This document shows, one piece after another, positions 57,688 through 64,000 of a stretch of DNA of 64,000 bases (its first letter is position 1; each line of letters begins with the position of its first letter). This DNA comes from Lichtheimia corymbifera B2541 (lineage: Eukaryota > Mucoromycota > Mucoromycetes > Mucorales > Lichtheimiaceae). A program made the translations under genes and the position numbers. The stretch spans positions 124,001 through 188,000 of the forward strand of contig JNEU01000835.1 of NCBI GenBank assembly GCA_000697475.1, given 5' to 3'. A model generated the notes under the pieces. The model did no database searches. It was not told the origin of the DNA and saw only the letters and a list, made by a program, of their open reading frames with translations.

Positions 57688-59160
57688 TTATGAAAGGCTA
57701 CCACTAGCAGCAGCTGTGGAGGGTGTAGTGGCGACACGTTGAAAAGCGGATGGATGAAGGGGAGATGGTGATGTACGATGAGGAGCAAACGGATGAGGAG
57801 AAGTAAAGGAGGAGGCATCATTCGAATCATATTGCTGCTCGAATGATGTCAATAGATTGGCAGCAGCATCCACAGCAGCAGCAGTAACCGCTGTGTTGGA
57901 TGAGGGGCGTGATGATGAGGAGGAGCAGTAAACAAGGGGTGGCTGTGCTGTTGCTGAGGTAAAAGTGGGCTCATGCGTATCCGTGCGTTGCTGTGCACTG
58001 TTGTTATTATTGAGCAAATTGCTAATTGAAGAAGAAGAAGGAGTATGGATCGACAAAAGGTGTGGAGATGATGACGAAGGTGGGTGTTGTTGATCAGTGC
58101 GATTATGACGAATAGGTGCCAGCTGGATAGAAGGTGTTGATGTATAGCCGCCCAAAGGTGCTGTTGTTGATGATGGTGATGACAGGGGTAGCGCTGATGA
58201 TGATATACTACCAGGTGTTGTCATACTGTTGTAGGATGATGGTAAATGACGATATGCTCCTTTCGGTTGTGAACCGGCGGCTAGCACATTAGGAACAGGA
58301 GCAACAGGGGTGGTAGTAGAAGGGGGAGGATATACAGGAGCACTAGTACCAGCACCACTATTACCTATCACCGCTGTTGTTGAAGTGGGAGAATGTTGGT
58401 GATAATGAGGGGGAGACGATGGCAACGACGAAGATGAAGACGACGATATCGATCCCACTGTGACTCGATCCGGCTCCTGATGCTGTTGCTGCTGTTCATG
58501 CTCCTTGCCGCAAGATGTCATCATCATCGTTACACCATTGTTACTACTGCACCTGGCAGTATCATTGTGTGTTTGATCTAAGGCTAGTAACAATGTGCTG
58601 CTTGGAGGAGGTGAAGGATGACTACCATTGCCACTACCACTACCGCCATGATGGTGGTTGGAGCTTAATATGGCACGTAAGATATCTTCAATAACTACCA
58701 AGCGATGCTCAATAGCTTGAATGTGTGAGGTCTTGTATCGTTGTTGCTGTTGGTGTGATGTTGAAGATGCCGTGTTATTATTGTTGCTGTTGGTTGTATT
58801 ATAATGATTATTAGTGGCGGGATCATGGTGTTGTTGATGCCGAGATAGTTGATGCGCGCGATGACCAGCAGGAGAGGCATTGGTATTATTGTTGGTAGTT
58901 GTTGTATTAAGAGAGATGAGTTGCTGTTTTTGTTGTTGTGCTTGGCGGTTTGATGAATGACCGGTAGTGCCTTTGGTGGGAGAGCTGATATACTTGCATT
59001 CTACCCGAGCCTTTATACACCCTGTGCAAGGCTGTTCTCCATTGCATTTTGTCTTTTTGCGTCTACATTCGCTACAAGCGCTGACTACCTTGAGACGTTT
59101 ACGCCTTGTCTTATCGACAGGCAATGCCTTGGTTGCTATCACACTATGTTGTTGAGTCAT
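57688..59160 (-). CDS. Zn2Cys6 (zinc-cluster) transcription factor, low-complexity
   Basis: The ATG at 59160 starts MTQQHSVIATKALPVDKTRRK. The DNA-binding cluster at residues 27-58 reads ACSECRRKKTKCNGEQPC with TGCIKARVECKY, six cysteines with Gal4-type spacing. A putative dimerisation helix follows at about residues 150-170 (HIQAIEHRLVVIEDILRAI). The rest is Ser/Thr/Asn/Gln/Pro-rich with no fungal_trans (PF04082) middle region, so it is shorter than the common zinc-cluster layout (490 residues, single exon). It ends AASGSLS. Function and target genes are unknown. Confidence 0.88.
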   Translation of the reverse strand: MTQQHSVIATKALPVDKTRRKRLKVVSACSECRRKKTKCNGEQPCTGCIKARVECKYISSPTKGTTGHSSNRQAQQQKQQLISLNTTTTNNNTNASPAGHRAHQLSRHQQHHDPATNNHYNTTNSNNNNTASSTSHQQQQRYKTSHIQAIEHRLVVIEDILRAILSSNHHHGGSGSGNGSHPSPPPSSTLLLALDQTHNDTARCSSNNGVTMMMTSCGKEHEQQQQHQEPDRVTVGSISSSSSSSLPSSPPHYHQHSPTSTTAVIGNSGAGTSAPVYPPPSTTTPVAPVPNVLAAGSQPKGAYRHLPSSYNSMTTPGSISSSALPLSSPSSTTAPLGGYTSTPSIQLAPIRHNRTDQQHPPSSSSPHLLSIHTPSSSSISNLLNNNNSAQQRTDTHEPTFTSATAQPPLVYCSSSSSRPSSNTAVTAAAVDAAANLLTSFEQQYDSNDASSFTSPHPFAPHRTSPSPLHPSAFQRVATTPSTAAASGSLS

Positions 59161-59326
59161 GATAATTCTTTTTTTTTAAAAAAAAAAGTGAAAGAAAGAG
59201 AGACAAAGAGTAAAAGGAAAAGGTCACAAGAGTAAAAAGAGCACAAGCAAACGGGAGTGTTGCGGGCGGCGCGAAAAAGAAGGAGAGCATGGGTAGTTGG
59301 GGGAGGAGAATACGAGTAAGATGAGT

Positions 59327-59351
59327 ATGTGTGTGTGTGTGTGTGTGTGTA
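59327..59351. repeat. (GT)n microsatellite
   Basis: About twelve uninterrupted GT repeats in the promoter region of the zinc-cluster gene, near a run of T then A at 59168-59186. Confidence 0.85.
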
Positions 59352-62169
59352 TGTGCCGGTGATAGAGCGTGTATGTACCTTTGTGTGTATGTTTGTAAAA
59401 GAGGGGGAGGATTGTTTTCGGGAAACGTCGGTGCACTTTTACATATACACACGCACCAACATTGCATCCTTGTTGGTTCTTACAGCAAAACCATCAACAT
59501 AATATAGCTATAACACTCGCCACAATGAGCAGCATTCTCTTCCAAAACAATGGTGGTGGTGGTGGTGCGATGGTTGCATTCATGATACGACGAGCATTTT
59601 GAAATGGAACGGTTGATACCGGGAGCATGATGGTTGTGGGGACACTGATTTTTTGACGGGCACCCTTGATGTCGTGGATATGAACAACAAGAGCAGCAAC
59701 AGCATGACCAGAGTATCCGAATTCACCCCCTGTGATACCACAACAACAGATCATGGGAAACGCTGTGCCACCTTGCCCGCGTTTATTGTCGCCCCTCACC
59801 GCATTAATCCAATTTACTCATCGTCTCGGAAGCCTTACCCGACTTTGTATTCGATAATGATAATAATCCCGGGACCATATCTTCACCATTTATCATTGTC
59901 ATCTGTCAGGTAAGGGAAACCTATCATATGTACTTGTCACTATTGCCACGATGTGATCTGACAACATCCATTACACAAGTCCACTCCTTACGATGATGTA
60001 CCATAGCTATGAGCAATAAGGGATAAGGTGGTAACAAATGAGCTTATTTATGCTGGTGACATATCTCCTTAATGCGTCACCTCCTCTTTATCTCCATCTT
60101 TAACCTCCTCTCCTTTAGCCGATCCCCGATCACGATCGATGTGCGTATTTTATGCTGATTATGTATTGAGGATCTTTATGTGTGTGGGGAACAACGCCCG
60201 GACCATGAGAGATCGGCAGCGACAGCCTTTGCAAAGTCCGCCTTCTCTTTGTATTCGTTAATTATGCATGGATGGATGACTCCATCGACAATTTGAATGT
60301 ATTATCAAGGACAATATGCCGTATGCCACCATTAGGCTCCAAAGCCGGATAATATGTCCGATACATATCGTCTTTTACTCTAATATAAGCTTTCAACTAA
60401 AACTCTATGTACGACAGCGTATGTACATTTCTTGCAATGAGGGATATGTAATCGGAATATGCAAAGGGGAAATGAACATGCTGCAGCCATGAAACGCAAA
60501 AAGAAAATCTTGTTTGAATCATGCATCTCTATCAATCAAGCATACACTGTGATGTCAATCATTGCATAACAACCAACAAGTCTTGTTTGATCGCAATCAT
60601 GTGCAATGTCCATAACTGTGGATAGCTGTTCTCGGATGCTAATATGCATGCGCGCTTTATAACTTGTATGAAAATGTACACCGCTCATCAACGTCAAGTA
60701 ATAATTCATTCAAGTGGGCGGCTGTGGTGCCATGTATACAAACATTTGTCGTTCTTGGCCGGCAGCAGGTTGATGGCCACTTCCATTATACATTACTGAA
60801 AAGTCGTTGGCTCATCCACCTGATCTCAAAAGGGTAGGGGGGAATTGAGGGTGGTTGAAAGGATATCACAAAGTAGTAGCACAAAGCATGGGCATCATTG
60901 ATCATTGATTGCAAGCGATCCGAGCACCTTGTGACACCGTAGGTCATGGGAGCATGCATACGCACACACGCGCATACATTCAACAGGTTCCCCCAGGCTC
61001 ACACAAACGAGGAATGGCTTCCAGATTACCTTGTTGTACATCCTACCATTTCCATCGGATTACCAAAATCATCCATACCTACATTTTTTTGGGTCTCCAG
61101 CAGTAGCCACCACGACCACTGCCTTGCAGCTGATATCTGTCACCAGATGACACTATGGGGCTAAACCATATTGATAAAGCAACAATCGATCATCAATCCA
61201 TTATATTGGTTTTCTTTTCTACGTGTTATTGGGATGGATGGGGTGTGTGCAACGGGACTGGGAGAAACGCACACAAGGGATACACAGTCAGCTTGAAGAA
61301 TCTTTCAGCACACCGTAACGATACCTAGCATTGAGCGTGGGACATCTTCCACGATATACCGCTTTTTCAGCTAAAGCCATAATTTCTCAAAAGTCGCCCC
61401 ATCTGGTTCCCCCTGAACAAAAGAGTAAGGAGTGAATGGTGTCGTCCAACTACTGCTGCTGTGATCAATGGGATCACGCATACTTTTGAGAAAGAGCAGG
61501 CATTGTTCAACAAAGAAGGTAAATATACAATGGGGCGCCTCCATGAAAATGGATGTACTCATTTATTCAATGACCCATTATCAGAGGATATGTCATTATT
61601 CAGAAGGATAATGGTAACATTGTAAATGGGGTGATGCTGTAGTCAAGCGCAATTAATGGGTGACAACATATGCGATTCAGCATGACAAGGAATGATGTCA
61701 GAGTCATTGAGCACCTTTATCCAAGTAGCCAACTGCTACAAGTTACTATGCGAACACATATACAAGTGGTTGACCATGATGCTGTGCAACAAATATATAT
61801 ATATATATATATGGTTTATATGCCCGTGTTGCTCATCCATGTGCATTGTTCTTCTTTTTTCCATATCTAATACGCTTGTTCTCCTTCAGTTGCTCCTTAA
61901 TAATTTATCTCATTGTCATTCCCACATGCTATCTTTATTGTATAATATCATTAAGCAACACATGGAGAGCATTGGATGCCCAAGTGACACTGATTGGGTT
62001 GAAGAGGTAACATTTACCACGGTTTTGAGGAATCCAGTGGACTGTGTTTCACAAGTTGCCTTTCTCTCTCTCTCTCTCGCTTCTTTTCTGGTTTCTTTTT
62101 GTTGCCTTTTTTTGCACACGCACAACACACACAGCATTCATTCACACATACTGGCGACCTCTTGTGACA
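59352..62169. other. long intergenic region, nothing recognised
   Basis: About 2.8 kb upstream of both zinc-cluster genes. A minus-strand frame from 59799 to 59494 begins at a GTG and ends with a hydrophobic span (LLIVASVIAIL) after a proline run; without an ATG or family it stays uncertain. A (TA)n run lies near 61793-61813. The TCTCTCTCTCGC tract before 62170 is promoter-like. Confidence 0.35.
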
Positions 62170-64000
62170 ATGTCGAGTGGTGAAGCGAGCGATGGCTCTT
62201 TTTTGAAGAGACAACGAGTCAGCCGCGCTTGGTAAGCTCTTGATTTGACTCCACGTTAAGAGCCTTGGTCTCATTAGAGTTGCAGTGATCAGTGTAGACG
62301 AAAAAAGATCAAATGCGATGGGCTTTTCCCTGTATGCACCAACTGCCAGGCGTTTACACTTCAATGCAGTTATAACGACACGACCAAAAAGGTAATAGTA
62401 GCAAGGTGATTTTTTCTATATTGTATACTGACATGCGAGTAAAGCGAGGACCGCCCAAAGGATACATTGAAGCGATCGAGAACCGGTTGTACAAGCTAGA
62501 GCAAACGCTCGCAGATATCGCCGACCATAGCGACGATGCACGATCCAAAGCCGTTCTTGCCGAGTTACATGCACCTCTTGAAACAGCTTATGGAGAACAG
62601 ATCAGAACACGGCCTATACGTCGTGGCCGCAGCAAAGGAAAAAATCGCACCTTTTTTTGGCAAACACCCTCTTCTTCATCACCCGCATCACCCACCGTAT
62701 CGACTACAGGCAATATTACATCGACTCAGCTTATGGATAGTCCCATTGAAGATGAACAACCATCAGCACCCGGTAGTCCTGTGGGCTCATCGACATCTGC
62801 AGTGAACGATAGCCATGGTCAATTATCGATGGATGAATCTGGTCAAGTGCGTTTCCTCGGCAAATCTTCTGGATTTTATCTACTACAAAACAGCCGTTCG
62901 TATCATGATGGAGCTTTTCATTTATCACACTATGGGCATCATCATCACAAATCATCATCGAGCACCAGCAGTACTTCAGGTCTTATCAACAGCCCAACAA
63001 CATCGACACCCTTGGATCCACTAGCAATGCCACCCAAAGATTTATCATTCGATTTGATCTCATTGTACTTTGCGCATTTTTATCCCGTATTGCCCATGTT
63101 TTACAAGAAGCGGTTGACGTTACCGCAAGATGGTCCTGCCGATGCTGTATCTCCACTCTTAGTGAACGCCATTTACGCTGTTGCATCACGTATATCGCCT
63201 GATACACGGGTTCGCGCTGATCCATCTTCGCCCGATACAGCTGGGGACGTGTTCTTTGAATGTGCCAAGCGATTGTTGGATGATTATTATGATGTACCTC
63301 GAATATCAACAGTACAGGCGCTTTTGTTAATGGCTATGCATCAACATGGTATGCTAAAGGGACCACGGGCATGGTTGTACAGTGGCATGGTAAGCATTCT
63401 ATAAGAGCTAGATGGGGGAATGGAGGTATCATTATCACGATCAGGGTGCTCACTACCGCACTGAGTGAATTATAGGCATTTCGTATGGCTCAAGATATGG
63501 GATTGCATCGAAATTGTGATCATTGGGATATTTCACTCGAGGATCGAGAGCGTCGGAAACGTGTATTTTGGTGTTGTTTTATTGTGGATCGGTTACTCAG
63601 TGCAACATTTGGTCGTGCATCTCTCTTTGAAGAACGCGATTGCGATGTACCCTTTCCTTCAGTGGATGATGATGAACCTATTTCACCACCCAATAACGAT
63701 CAACAACCGAATTCGCCAGTACGACTTTTGGACTCATTTGTACACACCATTCGTATCTGTGATATCTTGGGGCATGTATTGAAGAGCAATTATTACGCCA
63801 AAGCCAAACATCACACGCCTGGATCACAACACATTGACCATGTCTTTGCAGCGCTCAACCAACAACTTACCAATTGGTATCATAATCTACCTCCAGCACT
63901 TGGATATGATTTGAACAAAAAGAACGACCATGATCCACCCATCCCAGTATGCCAATTGCACATGATTTACTATACAACAGTAATCTTGCTGCATCGATCA
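62170..64000 (+). CDS. Zn2Cys6 transcription factor with fungal_trans domain, 3' truncated by window
   Basis: The ATG at 62170 starts MSSGEASDGSFLKRQRVSRA. Four exons so far: 62170-62230, about 62287-62389, about 62444-63390, and from 63475. The spliced zinc cluster is RACDQCRRKKIKCDGLFPVC with TNCQAFTLQCSY; the first cysteine codon is split by intron 1. RGPPKGYIEAIENRLYKLEQ is the linker and coiled coil. After a Ser/Pro-rich stretch the regulatory domain begins (DLISLYFAHFYPVLPMFYKK), continuing with AFRMAQDMGLHRN and ERRKRVFWCCFIVDRLLSATFGR, which is the PF04082 core and the arginine-rich FWxxYxxDR-like motif. The C-terminus lies outside. XlnR-type and Cat8-type regulators share this layout; I cannot assign a pathway. 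Confidence 0.9.

Noticed and set aside
59494..59799. 101-codon frame with a C-terminal membrane span
   Set aside because: Begins at GTG, has no family match and no splice support; left as uncertain in the intergenic entry.

Overview
The window is nuclear DNA of a filamentous fungus, most likely an early-diverging Mucoromycota species (Mucorales-like); I place it there by overall character and cannot prove it. Protein genes are broken by many short GT-AG introns (about 45-90 bases). Products are typical fungal ones: Zn2Cys6 factors, an ENA-type P-type ATPase, a HET-domain protein, a Hal5/Npr1-type kinase, EFR3 and NAP1. Long homopolymeric tracts (Q, D, S) are common. I saw no tRNA, rRNA or CRISPR.

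Layout. 0-10 kb: an anion/allantoate-type MFS transporter (left end cut off), a secreted GH28 polygalacturonase, a degenerate copy of the 3' end of a TRAP-alpha gene, a HET-domain gene, and two tandem thioredoxins. 10-30 kb: a glutamine-rich SAP-domain factor, uracil phosphoribosyltransferase (FUR1, with a GC-AG intron), a Hal5/Npr1-like kinase, an Fmp46-like redox protein, a DHA2 drug/vacuolar MFS transporter, a Ran1/Sks1-like kinase and RAD51C. 28-31 kb: a two-zinc-finger protein of unknown function whose 5' side abuts a 0.7-kb minisatellite open in all six frames. 31-41 kb: an uncertain gene, an alpha/beta hydrolase, a small membrane ORF, EFR3, a sulfotransferase-like P-loop protein and TRAP-alpha (SSR1).

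41-53 kb is repeat-rich. It holds NAP1 and one small unknown gene. Around them lie an inverted pseudogene copy of the 32-33 kb hydrolase locus, an array of about 100-base degenerate units, two copies of a 210-base element with long terminal inverted repeats nested in a larger palindrome, and an inverted 1-kb copy of part of that array. 54-64 kb: an ENA ATPase, a small zinc-cluster factor, and a large Zn2Cys6 factor that runs off the right edge.

The genes do not form one pathway. Most are housekeeping or signalling genes with independent promoters. TATATAAA-type boxes lie 50-80 bases upstream of several start codons. The most unusual material is the repeat-rich 42-51 kb block with its duplicated gene fragments, and the zinc-finger/minisatellite locus at 28.4-31.0 kb.
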